64,000 nucleotides of DNA from assembly GCA_049999765.1 (NCBI GenBank), contig JBNGIQ010009169.1, positions 1 to 64,000 of the forward strand, in the 5' to 3' direction. Below, one piece after another: positions 10,623 to 21,548 of this stretch. The notes below the pieces were generated by a model. That model was given only the letters and a program-made list of their open reading frames with translations. It ran no database searches and was not told where the DNA came from. Position 1 is the stretch's first letter. Every line of letters begins with the position of its first letter. The translations under genes and the position numbers were made by a program. The stretch is from Phaeoceros laevis (taxonomy: Eukaryota; Anthocerotophyta; Anthocerotopsida; Notothyladales).

Positions 10623-13000
10623 CTACTCACTGGAGGGCTGCCCCTGGATGGTCATGTCCCGGTAGCGCACGATGAAAGGCAGGCCTTTACCTTGCCACTT
10701 TCCTGTCCAGGCGCCATTGTTGACGTCCGACGCATTCCAGACGGAGGCATAGTAGAAGACTGGCTTCACTGGGTATGGCTTGTTGGCGACCGCTTGTTGA
10801 GCCTGTGCCACCGTCCTGACCAGCTTGCCATCAACGAGCCACCTGAAACACGAGGGCGCCCACGTAGTAAGTAATCGAAACCGAGGAATAGATGAGGAAT
10901 ATTATTGTCAACTCGTCCTACTAACCGTATCTCGTTTGCGGTGTAGATGATGGTGTACGTGTGAAAAGATGCTGAGCAGTCGAAGCCGAGATCGACCCAA
11001 GTCTCGTGGCCGCCGATACCGTTCACATAGAAGTTGGTTTGGACAATGTTCTTGTTGTCGCCAAGCCATTCGAAGTCTATCTCGTCCTGGACTCGGCTGC
11101 CTTCCAGGGACGAGAGGTACAGGCTGGAGAGGAGGCCACTGGTGTCGCCTGCGGCGCATTTGAAGGATCCTGTAAAGCTGCCGGTGGCATATCGCTGCAA
11201 GGAGCGGAAGCGGCCGCCGCAGCCTGTGGAGTCGAAAGATATGGAGGCCTCCGAGAGTTCCGCTGCTATGTTGTTAGCACAATAATCAATTGCCATGGGC
11301 CGCATTGGAGAGGGCACGCTGGAGCTGGCTGCAGTATGAGCTGGTGGGTACCAGTCCCCTTCCTGGAGAGGGGTGGTCACATGGATGGAGTCGAAGTATA
11401 TGGAGAAGGGGGCGTTGGACCAGTCCACAGTTCCAGCATACGCGCCGTTCGCCACTGTAGATGCGTCCCAGGTGTACCCGTAGACGTTTCCAGGCTTGCT
11501 AGGATATGTCTGCCCGGCTTCCGACTTGGTCACAGTGCGAAGCACTATGTTGTCCACCAGCCACCTGCACTCAAAGGTGTCAAGTCTTGGATTTCTGTGG
11601 AGGAGGCGGCAGCAGCGGCGGTGCATGGATTTTTTGCTGACAGCAGTAGGGAGGGGCGCAATGCAACAGGGTACTATGATGGATCTGGTGATGATTATGA
11701 AAGTTCTGTGAAGCAGTGCTAGCTCACACAATGGAGTGGGCATCCCATTTGATGGTGTAGATGTGAAATTTGACGGAGGTGTCGAAGGAGGCGACGATGA
11801 CCACCTGGTTGCCTGCGGAATTGCCGTTGACCGCGTAGTTGGTGATGATTCGGGTAGGAGCGTTACCTAGGAAGTCGAAGCTTATCATGTCGCTGGCCTG
11901 GTCGTTTGAAGAAATCTGCCATCCAACAGATTGTTGCAGCTTCAACGGGAGAGTAGAGTTTGCTTCATATCAGGTGGGAGGCAGGCAAGAGGAAGTATCA
12001 CGTACGAAGAAGCTGTTGCTGACCCCCGCAGCTTTGACAGGAGTTCGTATCAGCGCAGTGAAGACACCGGAAGAGTATTTTTCTTGGGAGTGGAACTTTC
12101 CTCCTGCGAGAAAGGTGCCCCTTCAGACTTGAAAAACTTGTGAGAGGGACTGTACCACAGCCAAGACTTGCAGAGACTCTCACCACAAGCCTTGTCCAGG
12201 TGGATGGTGGCTGTGCTGGCAGTGAGGGTGACATGGTCAGGGCAGTAGTCTACCACCAGGTTCTGTAATGGCTCCGCTGTAGGACGCCCTTGCCCGCCAC
12301 CCGAAACCGAGTGGCGCCTCATGCCTCCTTCTCTCGCCTGAAGAGAACTGCCGGGGCTGATCATCTTCAGCAACTGCTCTGCGCTGGAGGTGCTCCGGCC
12401 CACCTGCAGAGTTTCATTTTGCAGCAGCTCGAGTTGCCCCTCTTGGATGGACTGGACTGGACTGGACAGGGACTGAGAAAGGTGAACGGGTACCTTTCTT
12501 AGATGGTTGCGAGCTTCCTGCCCCTCGACAGTCTTGACGTTCACCATGGACTCAATGCACTCGTCCAGGGTGGCCTCCACTGCCTTCAACTCTTGCGCAG
12601 ATATGCTAGCCCCGCCCTCGGTGCTCACATATTTGGCAGCTTCACTGAGCCCAGTGCCCACAACTTTCAACTGGTTGGCACAGTCACCAACCAGCTCTGG
12701 CGAGCTTGCAACCTCGGCCAGGTGAATCTGAGCATCGGTGAGCCTGTCCTTGGCCAGTTGCAGTGCAGTTGTCTGTTTTGCATTTCCTGGCAGGTTCTCG
12801 TCGGCATTTGATGATGGCAGGGAAGTGGGGTAGTCCCTGACGGGTGTGGAGTATGTGCCGTAACCACCTTGGAAGTGGGCACTGACGCTAAGCAGAAAAC
12901 AGCTCCTGGAAGTGCTGTGTAATCGTGCACCCGTGAAGATGATTGCTATGGAAGTGAGAATTCGTGTAAACGATATTAAGCCCTTACTGGGAACAGTCAT
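10623..13000 (-). CDS. Secreted protein with N-terminal helical domain and two GH16 modules
   Basis: Minus-strand exons: 13000-12184, an internal exon ending at 11728, 11564-10926 and 10842-10623. Exon 1 starts at ATG with a hydrophobic signal-like segment, then a helical region with two cysteines that loosely recalls invertase/pectin-methylesterase inhibitors (tentative), then the first GH16-type strand (VVDYCPDHVTL). The next exon gives DMISFDFLG, and 11564-10926 completes module 1 (IVWLVDN) and starts module 2 (AIDYCANN), with the intact GH16 catalytic motif DEIDFEWLG. The last exon holds RWLVDGKLVRTV and the C terminus. GH16 enzymes cut or transfer beta-glucans or xyloglucan in the wall. 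Module 2 looks active. Module 1 has lost both catalytic glutamates. The join between 12184 and about 11965 could not be solved: the module-1 middle appears in mixed frames, so part of it may be decayed. The gene lies tail to tail with the PPR gene. Confidence 0.7.
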
Positions 13001-14617
13001 CTTAACAAATTGGTGGAGCTGAGCTGATGCTATCTTGTGGGGTGCCCAAGACTTGGGGAGCCAGGGGGCTGTTTAGTTTTCGAGTGCCGTGGTGAGGGGT
13101 ACTAAAGGGGCAGTCACGACAGTTGGAAGAGCATTGGTTTTGGGACATCGCCGGGTCCCGGGACATTTGCGGGTAACGGCAACCCGTTAACGCGATTCTG
13201 GTATCTGAAGAGATGGTTACAACTGTTAACCAAGCCCTGCTTACCAGGAGTCCTTCCAACTTCCTTCAAGCTCAGTACACCCAATGGGAGACATAGGAAA
13301 CGTTTGGTTTTATATGAATTGAATCGCCATTTCCGGCTAGCTTGCAAGTATTACACTTGGCGTGTCGGTGGAGATCTGGAGCCGGACGTGACAGGAAGGA
13401 AAGCAACTTGGGTGCTGACGAACAGATTGTTGTGTTTCTCAATGTACGAAAGATTCTTCCGATTCGGTCCGAATAAGCATAGTCTAAGGTCACCAACGAT
13501 GTGAGGGACGGAACGGGGGCTCCGTGAGTGGGCAAAGTCAAGGAAAGGCCGTCCGTAGGGCAGGCTAATGATGGACGATGAGAGCGATGAGACAGGGGTC
13601 AATATGAGACGGCGGGTAGTAATGGAACCGCTCGGCTCCCGGAGCGTCTGCTGGGAATAATTGCAATCACGGCAGGGCTCACATCCCGACGCACATTTTT
13701 CATTTCAAATCACAGCCCTGTCCGACCTGACACATGCCGCGCTCTAGTCTTTTGCTCGGCTCTGCTGGCCGTCGAGATCTGACAACCACCTGGCCAACAT
13801 GGCTACCCTACCCTAGTGCATTTTGAATCCTCCGACCGCCACTATGCGCTTCGCTAGAGGAGGCGCACTGCCGCGTAATGTTGTCTCATCTGAGTCATCT
13901 CGTTTGCTAGCTTGCCCTCCCGACCTGCTCCCTGCAGGGCCTGCCTGCCCTGTCCTGCCGGAACTTGAAAGGGGGAGCCTTGAAGGGGACGGAGAAGGGG
14001 CGGGGGAGGAAGGAAAGAGCGTCCGTCCATGGGCCATGGCTGGCTGTGCTTCTCTCTCCTTCTTCAAGCCTTCTCGTCATCTTCTAGTCTCTTCTCTTGC
14101 AAGGCGGCAGACTAGACCACAGCTGGTGCAGTACAGTCGCCCGGCGCGACCGTAGAGGCCGTCCGTCCGGAGGGAGGGCGGGTCCGACCACGCCTCTTCT
14201 CTCTTACCGAGCAGGAGCGCAGCTGCTGCTTTCAAAGGCCCCGGGAATCTCTACAGTGGCCGCGGGGGAAATGGTGCAGGACGTTGGGAGGAAGGTCTTT
14301 GCGTGCTCGGCAATTTGCACACGGCAACGTCTCTCTTTTGACGAGGATGAGTGACTGAGAATTATTGAATGGATGGATTGCTGCTCTGGAGTGGAGTTGG
14401 AGGTCGGGGGTGGAAGGGGGAAGGACAATTGGGCTTACTGGTTTGAGCTGGAGCACGTTTGGCTTGGTTGTGGTGTGCTGACTGAGGCCGGCGTCAGGCG
14501 TCTCTAAGCTGTCGTTTCCAGAATTTGTAAATTCTTGGAGGTGTGGGTCCCCTCAGATTGCTCCTACTGTTGGTGGGGGCCGGACTGTGCCTGGTGGAGT
14601 TGTGGTGTGGCATATTT
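13001..14617. other. Intergenic, GC-rich pyrimidine-rich right half, no gene seen
   Basis: About 1.6 kb upstream of both the GH16 gene (minus) and the GLOX-like gene (plus), which are divergent. No coding sequence is recognised. The part from about 13,800 to 14,400 is GC-rich and pyrimidine/purine-skewed and could be promoter and 5' UTR of the GLOX-like gene. A hydrophobic leucine-rich frame at about 14,550-14,617 enters the gap. Confidence 0.4.
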
Positions 14618-15017
14618 NNNNNNNNNNNNNNNNNNNNNNNNNNNNNNNNNNNNNNNNNNNNNNNNNNNNNNNNNNNNNNNNNNNNNNNNNNNNNNNNNNN
14701 NNNNNNNNNNNNNNNNNNNNNNNNNNNNNNNNNNNNNNNNNNNNNNNNNNNNNNNNNNNNNNNNNNNNNNNNNNNNNNNNNNNNNNNNNNNNNNNNNNNN
14801 NNNNNNNNNNNNNNNNNNNNNNNNNNNNNNNNNNNNNNNNNNNNNNNNNNNNNNNNNNNNNNNNNNNNNNNNNNNNNNNNNNNNNNNNNNNNNNNNNNNN
14901 NNNNNNNNNNNNNNNNNNNNNNNNNNNNNNNNNNNNNNNNNNNNNNNNNNNNNNNNNNNNNNNNNNNNNNNNNNNNNNNNNNNNNNNNNNNNNNNNNNNN
15001 NNNNNNNNNNNNNNNNN
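14618..15017. other. Assembly gap (400 N)
   Basis: 400 N directly before the first ATG of the GLOX-like gene, so its 5' UTR, promoter or an upstream exon may be missing. The flanks are not duplicated here, in contrast to two of the 100-N gaps. Confidence 0.98.
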
Positions 15018-16891
15018 ATGTGGGGCAGAATGAGGGGATCGGAGTGTCGGCCAAAGCTGAGGAGGCGAGATTTGTGGTTGCAGTCTGGGCTTTTTTACTT
15101 TCTGTTCTTCGTGTTGTGTGGATTGCCAGGATGGCCGGTTGGATTGGATGGAGTAGGAATCCGTTTTGGCGAGGCTCAGCCGGCTGTAGGCAGTTGGCAG
15201 GTTGTGGTGCAGAATGCCGGGGTTTCAGCAGCGCACATGGTGCTCACGCGCTACAACACGGTGATCATCTTCGATCGAATGGGTTCTGGGGCGTCCAACC
15301 TCAGTTTGCCGACTGGGGCATGCCCCGCTCCCACCACAGACTGCTCGGCTCATTCCGTGGAATACAGCATTTTCGGCAATAGCATCAGGCGGCTGGACCT
15401 TGTGACCGACGCTTTTTCGTCCTCAGGGGCTGTGACTGCCAACGGCACTCTGGTGCAGACAGGGGGGGCGAACGACGGAGCTTCGAAGGTCAGGTGGTTT
15501 GCACCCTGTGGGGACAAGACCTGTGACTGGAACGAGGCCCCTCCCGATGTGGCTCAGCTGCAGGTGCCCAGATCGTTTGCCTCGGACCAGATCTTGCCCG
15601 ACAACAGGGTGATCGTGGTGGGAGGGGAGGGCCAGTTCTCCTACGAGTTCATGCCTCGAGCCCAGACTCCGGAACTCTACAGCTTGCCCTTCTTGAACCA
15701 GACCTTGAAGTCTGCCTTGGTGGAGAACAACCTCTACCCCTTTGTGCACCTCACTCCAGATGGGAACCTCTTCATCTTCGCCAACCAGGACTCCGTCCTC
15801 CTCAACTACACCAGCAACACCATCGTCAGGAGCTTCCCCAGGATGCCAGGGTATGAGTCCAGAAACTACCCTGCTTCTGGGTCTTCTGTGATGCTGCCTC
15901 TCTCTTACACCGATGGCTTCCAGGGAGTGGAGATCATGGTCTGCGGGGGAGCCCGGCAGGGAGCCACGGAAGCTGCTCGGGCAGGCACGTTCATGCCTGC
16001 CTCGCAAAACTGTGGGAGGCTCAAGCTCACAGACCAGTACCCGTTGTGGGTAATGGAGGCCATGCCTACACCCAGGCTCATGAATGACATGATTCTGCTG
16101 CCTTCAGGGGACGTCCTGCTCATCAATGGGTGCCAACAGGGGTCTGCAGATTGGGGTCTTGGGAGGGAGCCTTCCCTGGCACCCTTCCTCTACCGCCCTA
16201 ATATGCCTCTTTATCAAAGGTTCGTCTCTCACTTTGCTGGTTGTCTCTCTTTCTTTAAGCTATTGTTTGGGTGAAGGATTGTCTTCTTCTACCATCTCTA
16301 AAGACTAAGCTGGTGCATTTGCTTGCTGGCTTCAACAGGTTTGAGACTCTGGCAAGCTCGACAATCCCAAGGCTGTACCAGTCATCTGCTGCCCTCCTCC
16401 CCGACGGAACGGTTCTGGTGGGGGGAAGCAATCCAAACAACGCTTATGCATTCTCCCGGGTGCTATATCCCACAGAGCTCCGCCTGGAAACCTTCAGTCC
16501 CCCATATCTGGACCCTCAATACGACAACGCCAGGCCCAACGTCACCTTCGTCTCCGCCACTCAAGTCTCCTACGGCTCCACCCTAAGAATGGCATTCGTC
16601 ACCATCATCCCTCTGAGCACCTTCACTGACGTTGACGTGGTCCTGTATGCTCCTCCCTTCACCACTCACTCCTTCTCCATGAACCAGCGGCTGCTGAATC
16701 TGCAGGCCACCATGCAGATTGGAGGAGACCTGGGCTACCAGGTGGATGTGGTGGCTCCCCCCTACTCTTCTCTCGCCCCTCCTGGATTCTACATGCTGTT
16801 CCTGCTCTACCAGGGCATTCCCAGCCAGGGCATCTGGGTGCAGCTGGTACAAGGCTTGGCCGCTCAATCCAGTGTTCTAGATCCATTTTAG
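15018..16891 (+). CDS. Glyoxal oxidase-like protein with replaced copper-radical residues
   Basis: Exons 15018-16219 and 16339-16891, joined by a GT-AG intron in phase 2, give 584 residues, full length for plant glyoxal/galactose-oxidase-like (GLOX) proteins. The N terminus has a basic stretch then a hydrophobic segment (GLFYFLFFVLCGL), consistent with secretion. Family landmarks are present: GTLVQTGG, ASDQILPDNRVIVVGG, the MNDMILLPSGDVLLINGC segment and APPFTTHSFSMNQRLL. GLOX enzymes oxidise small aldehydes and release H2O2 in the apoplast using one copper and a Cys-Tyr cofactor. Here the cofactor cysteine is Ser134 (DAFSSSG where the family has WCSSGG), the partner tyrosine is Phe187 (RSF for RWY), and one histidine ligand is Gln415 (YQSSA for YHS-A). 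Tyr414 and His511 remain. The protein is therefore probably not an oxidase. ATG 15018 abuts the gap, so the start is provisional. Confidence 0.88.
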
Positions 16892-16900
16892 CAGAGTCCT

Positions 16901-17047
16901 GTGAGTCTCGGCTCTGCACGTTTTGTACTACCAGTATGTAAGGACTCTCCGATCATGTCCGCGGCTGTCACCTTGTTTGATGAGGGCAATCCAGTCTCTC
17001 CTATATCCTGACCAGTTTCAGGTGCTAATAAGAAAGAGACTCCAAAC
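16901..17047. repeat. Dispersed ~150-bp repeat, copy A
   Basis: Begins GTGAGTCTCGGCTCTGCAC just after the GLOX-like stop codon. It is closely similar over about 150 bp to 21032-21184, sharing GATCATGTCCGCGGCTGTCA and CTAATAAGAAAGA in the same order. It may be part of a small non-autonomous element or duplicated gene debris. Confidence 0.75.
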
Positions 17048-18441
17048 GCCACAGTGGCTGCCACCCCTCTGTTTCTGAGGATGAGAAAGCGGACTGTACC
17101 AGTTGTCCTCAGCATTTTGAAGAGGGTTGATGCACAAATGCACAAGCAAAACCGCGACCAACTCTGCACGGCTTCCGACATCGTGTGTCTCCTCGTTTCT
17201 TCTTTATCCCTTTAGGTGTGTACCGAAGGTAGGTGCCGTGCCGCATCCAGGATGCTCTACGTTACCTCGCACGTACAAAACTATCTATTTATCCTTTTGT
17301 TTCTGCTTGGCTTACCTCCGGGAGGAGTGAAAGTGAACGGTTATTTTAAGTTCAGCTTGAGCACGAATGCTGAGTTCACACGGTGAGCCAGCACAGGGTT
17401 TTTGACAGTCTGCTCGTAAAAGATGTGGTGACATGAACTAGTAATTCCAATATGATTGCTGGACACGCTGCAGACGGGCCGGGTGAAGGGGCACTTGCCC
17501 TTTATGCGAGTATGGAGCAGGAAGGCATAGCCAGCATCGTCACATACATTTGCCTGCCTCCGACCTGTAAGTAGTATGCTTGTCATTGATGAGACCGGTG
17601 TGGTACCTACGTGCTCCTTGCCAGGGCCCTGCAATTTGTAGCACTTGCTAATTGACTTTCAAGATCCGTCCGAAGTAGCGTCGACTGAAGCCAAACCTTT
17701 CAAGGAGCATATCCTCTGATTCAATCAAGCTGACACACTTTCTGTGAGGCCTCGTTTGCTGGGTTTTGCATGCCTGTGGTGTAAATGTGTACTTTGGTGA
17801 ACACGGTCAAGACATTAGGGAATTTCTCCGCCTCTGGTTTTCAGGACAATTGTGATCCCCTACTTAGACAGACAGAAGAAGCGTATCATCAGATACAGAT
17901 AGCTCTGAAGTGTTTGAAAAAACTACATTAGGTTTCTAGCAGGCCTGTCGTCACTGGTTTAACCCCAGGTGAACATGAAAAACAGCTCTTGTGACTCTTG
18001 TCCACCAGGAAAAAACAGGCCTGGTGGACTAAAAGCAAGGTCTGGTCCACCGGAGGTTAACAGGTTCACTACACTTTCTAACCTGCTACTCGACCTATTA
18101 TTAATAGACTCATCAATCAATGCACTCCAATTATCATAGACTGGACCAGTCACCAGCCGAGCTAGTAATAAGTAAAATGTTAGAAACTGAGAAAGGAATC
18201 TTGATCAGATATACTAGTCCATCTAGTAATAGAGGCGACGTGGCCTGCATTCCTCGATGGAGGTGTGCGTCGTGAAGGCTATCGCATCTCTTTGCGTTTG
18301 GTGGAAGAGTGAATGCGTGTCGTAGAAAGTGCTTGGTCGGAGCTGCTTTGACCATAAATTTTTATGGTAATAACAGGCACAACGTACCTACTCTGGACAC
18401 CACACATGTGCTACCATAGTTGTGAGCTATCGGCCATAGTC
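17048..18441. other. Intergenic, no gene seen
   Basis: About 1.4 kb between the GLOX-like gene and the LRR relic. Short open frames on both strands carry no recognisable motif. Confidence 0.5.
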
Positions 18442-18479
18442 AGGTTCGGAGAAGTTTCCGAGCAAACTTCTCCGGACCT
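18442..18479. repeat. Hairpin (16-bp arms)
   Basis: Arms of 16 bp around CGGAGAAGTTT / AAACTTCTCCG with one mismatch and a 6-nt loop. It sits 12 bp from a second hairpin and just upstream of the LRR open frame. Confidence 0.75.
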
Positions 18480-18491
18480 CCGAGTCGGGCA

Positions 18492-18531
18492 CCTGCAGAT
18501 TTAGGTCGGGCGCCCGCCCTAAATCTGCAGG
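18492..18531. repeat. Hairpin (20-bp arms)
   Basis: CCTGCAGATTTAGG followed by CGGGC pairs with GCCCG then CCTAAATCTGCAGG: 20-bp arms with one mismatch and almost no loop. It forms a pair with the hairpin at 18442-18479. Confidence 0.8.
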
Positions 18532-19544
18532 CACATCTCATTTTCGCATGGGTCCCCAGTCGGCGCCTCCTCTTTTTTGCAGCCACCCTCTTGCCCTCTT
18601 TTCTTATTGAACGTCCCCAGATTCCCAGGGGGGGGCTTCTTGGAAAGGGATCACACGGTCGACAAGCAGGACACGGAGTTGGTGGCAGGTTGGGTGCGTG
18701 CAGCGCGTCCGGATAGAAAAGAGCTTGCGGATGCCTGCACCTACGGAGTCGTCTTGGCTCTCCTCTCCATTTCTACTGCCACTGCTGTCACAGGACATAA
18801 GCGGCCTTGGAGGATGATGTTTGAAGTGGATGGTGGCTGTGCGCCATTTGTGAGCGAGGCGGCGGTGGCAGCATTCTACGCAACCCTCCATTCCAATTGC
18901 TTTGTGGCGGAGCTTCTGCTCGACGGAGGTGCATTTGGCACACCAGCGGCAGCTGCACATCTGGGCCGATGCCTCAACCTCCACTCCGCTCTCCGAAAAC
19001 TGACCCTTGAGGTAAAAGCTTTGTGCGTGGAGGCAGCGTGGACTGCCTTGTCGGAGGCGCTCACCTCCAACGCCAGCCTCAAAGAACTCGTGGTCAGGGG
19101 GAGCGTCCCAGGTGGAAGCAGTGGCCACATGAGCGTCGCGTTTGCGGCAGCCTCGTACAAGTTGTCTGCTCTGCGGACTTCATGTTGAGTCTTGAAGGAG
19201 GGACAGCGACGTTATCGGATATGGAAGGCTGTGGCCAGACGCTCAAGCATGAGGGTTGCACTCTCACAGAGCTTAGGTTGGGCATCTCGTTGCCACCAGT
19301 GGGAGGTGGACTTGTGGCCACCTGCGAGGCAATGCGCGGAGGTGGACTTGTGAGCATCTTGCGAGGCCATGCGCAGCAACACCACTCTGAAGAGATCACC
19401 ATTGGCAAATGGAGAGCTAAAGAAACAGCTGACGTAGTGGGAAACGTGGAACAAGCAGACGCAGAGGCCCTGGCAGCCTTGCTGCACAAGGAGGTATTAG
19501 AAGGTAGTGGTTTGTCGTTGGAGCATATGAAACGGAACCAGTCC

Positions 19545-19610
19545 TTGTGTGTGATGACGACCACCACCAAAGGCTTGGAAGCCTTTGGTGCTGGTCGTCA
19601 TCACACACAA
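19545..19610. repeat. 66-bp near-perfect palindrome
   Basis: Two 32-bp arms (19545-19576 and 19579-19610) around a 2-bp GG centre with a single mismatch. It lies inside the LRR relic. Such a hairpin in a transcript would form a long double-stranded stem. Confidence 0.9.
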
Positions 19611-20712
19611 AGGCTGGTTGATGACGACGAGGGTGGCTGACACTAGTACTGTGAGGATGGCAGTAGAGGGTTGGTTTCGCGACATGGCGAAGACGTTCAC
19701 AAGCATCTGGTTGCCATTGACAGCGAGAGGATCTTTTTCTTGTGGATGCTACCCTCAAGGACGACTGGGAACTCACCTTGTTTGTGAACCACACAGTTCA
19801 CTTACTCCGCAGCAGAGTTAAGGTGGACAAGGTGCGTGATACTGTGGCCAAAGCTTTAGGAAGAGGATCAGGTCAACAACAACAGCTGGAGTCTATCATC
19901 TCTTCAACAGTGACAGCGAAGACAGAGGGTGCATGAAGCCGTAGCCGCCTTCCTGCGTGACGCAGGGGAGGTGCTCCTTGTCAAGTTTCCCTTCGTTGTG
20001 AGGAACCCTCAGCTGGTTTGACCATGGGATTCTTGGTCATCTCGTTAACATCTTCTTTGGTCGTGACACTGGAGGAGGCAGAAATGATGATGGAGGCGGT
20101 TACGCTCCTTGTCGTTTTGTCATCAAACGAGAGATGCAGCAGCGAATGAGGATCGATGAGGCTTTCTACAACGGGCTTGTCAGTAAGGCCGCCCTCTCCA
20201 AGTTTCTCGCAAGTGCTCTCGAGCAAGTTGGCCTTAACCCTGATGTTGTCATCACGAATCAGCTCATCCAATTGGAGCCGCTGGATCTCTCTTTCGTAAC
20301 CGGGCATGACAGAAAATATTTGGTACCAGCCGTCTTCGATGATGACGGTGACAGAGCTGCGAAAAGGGAGCAGGTGAGGAAGTGCGATCCGGAGGCGTTG
20401 CCCAAGTCCTCGTCCTCAGCAGACAGTCATCTTCGTAAGCTGAAGTCTTTGAGTGCTCTAACCCAATACGAACTTTTGTGACACCTGGTTTCTTCCCTCG
20501 CCTCCAAGTCAGTGCACTCCACATTTGCACTCTTCTTGTAGTTCCGTGTGCTGCCAATGGATACCATTCTTTGGTGAATCCACCAGTCCCCTTGCAAGTC
20601 TGCACAACGTTTCTTCTTCAACCTTGTGTAACGTTTGTGTGATTGCAGGTTTCTTTTCACAGTCAGGCAAAGTGGGCCATTGTTGTATTGCAGGTTAAGT
20701 TGCACAGTCAGG

Positions 20713-20820
20713 CGAAGAAGTGGGCCATAGACAACAATGGCAAGGCAAAGAAGTGGGCCATAGACAACAATGGCAAGGCAATGGCAAGGCAAAGAAGTGG
20801 GCCACAGACAACAATGGCAA
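20713..20820. repeat. Short tandem repeat, three copies of a 33-42-bp unit
   Basis: Three copies of GAAGTGGGCCATAGACAACA followed by ATGGCAAGGCAA or a variant lie in tandem in the tail of the LRR relic. The middle unit carries an extra ATGGCAAGGCA. A related but diverged block begins near 20643. Confidence 0.8.
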
Positions 20821-21031
20821 CAGGTGCACTTTTGAAAAGAACTTTTGCCGCCTTTGCTTCAACGGCATGGAGATCCTTGTAGAGCACAGTGGTTCCTCCT
20901 GGGACTTCCTGGTCTGATCTTATCAATCCCGTGAGGAAATCATGGAGTTTGTGGAGTCGCGCATCACCCACCCCATCCTCCGACTGTGCATCCAGAGAAG
21001 GATGCCAGGGTGTGAGTCGGGCCAGCTGTGT

Positions 21032-21184
21032 GTGAGTCTCGGCTCTGCACACTTTGTACTAGTAGTTTGCAAGTACTCTCCGATCATGTCCGCGGCTGTC
21101 ACGTTGTTTGATGAGGCCAAGTCTGTCTCTCCCACTTGACCAGATTCAGCTGCGAAATTGCTAATAAGAAAGATACTCCAAACA
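21032..21184. repeat. Dispersed ~150-bp repeat, copy B
   Basis: Second copy of the repeat at 16901-17047, with scattered substitutions and small indels. In this copy an open frame reads through most of the element before a stop. It lies between the LRR relic and the ferredoxin promoter. Confidence 0.75.
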
Positions 21185-21548
21185 CTACAAAAGTTATGCT
21201 TCCTGCTCCGCCCTACTTAACCTTTGTCGGTGAGGAACAGTTGCGGTGTGCACACTTGTCAGGTGCCGTGACTGACTGTTGACACTGCCTCTCGGCAGCG
21301 TGAACCGATCCATCCAGGCGCCGCAGCTGAGACGTCTGCAACTTCCTGTGAGAAGCTTCCTCGATTCCGGTCTTGTCAGGGTGCGCGGGTAGTTGGACGT
21401 TCCAGAAGCTGCAGCATCGGGAGGACTAGCCGGCAAGGTGACAATCTGGCTGTTCTGCCTGCTTGCCATCAGCTGCCGCTGCGGCTACTCCTGTTGCTGG
21501 TCGTTTGTTTGGCTGAGCTGAATCCCTAGGTTTTCCTTCTGGACAGCC

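Larger units (their letters stand above)
18577..21150 (+). pseudogene. Decayed LRR gene with a possible COR-like segment
   Basis: The first frame (to 19188) contains leucine-rich repeats of the ribonuclease-inhibitor type: VAELLLDGGAFG, LRKLTLEVKALC and ASLKELVVRG, each about 28-30 residues apart. Coding character then jumps between frames: LTELRLGISLPP at about 19265 in a second frame, LKDDWELTLFVNH at about 19750, and at 20134-20481 a segment (FLASALEQVGLNPD, then KYLVPAVFDDD) that resembles the COR region of ROCO/TORNADO1-type LRR-GTPases. That last match is tentative. Several frame changes, stop codons, an internal 66-bp palindrome and expanded tandem repeats argue for a relic. Introns could explain some frame changes, so a living gene is not fully excluded. 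No P-loop GTPase motif was found. Confidence 0.45.

Noticed and set aside
10623-11564. Calling this an ordinary xyloglucan endotransglucosylase (XTH)
   Set aside because: The motif is DEIDFEWLG with a VQTNFYVNG strand and no typical XTH C-terminal extension; GH16 is safe, XTH is not.
11006-11722. 238-codon plus-strand frame
   Set aside because: It lies antisense to the GH16 exon, whose minus-strand translation has a clear catalytic motif; the plus frame has no recognisable content.
14494-15054. Minus-strand frame across the 400-N gap
   Set aside because: Most of it is N; the codons are not real.
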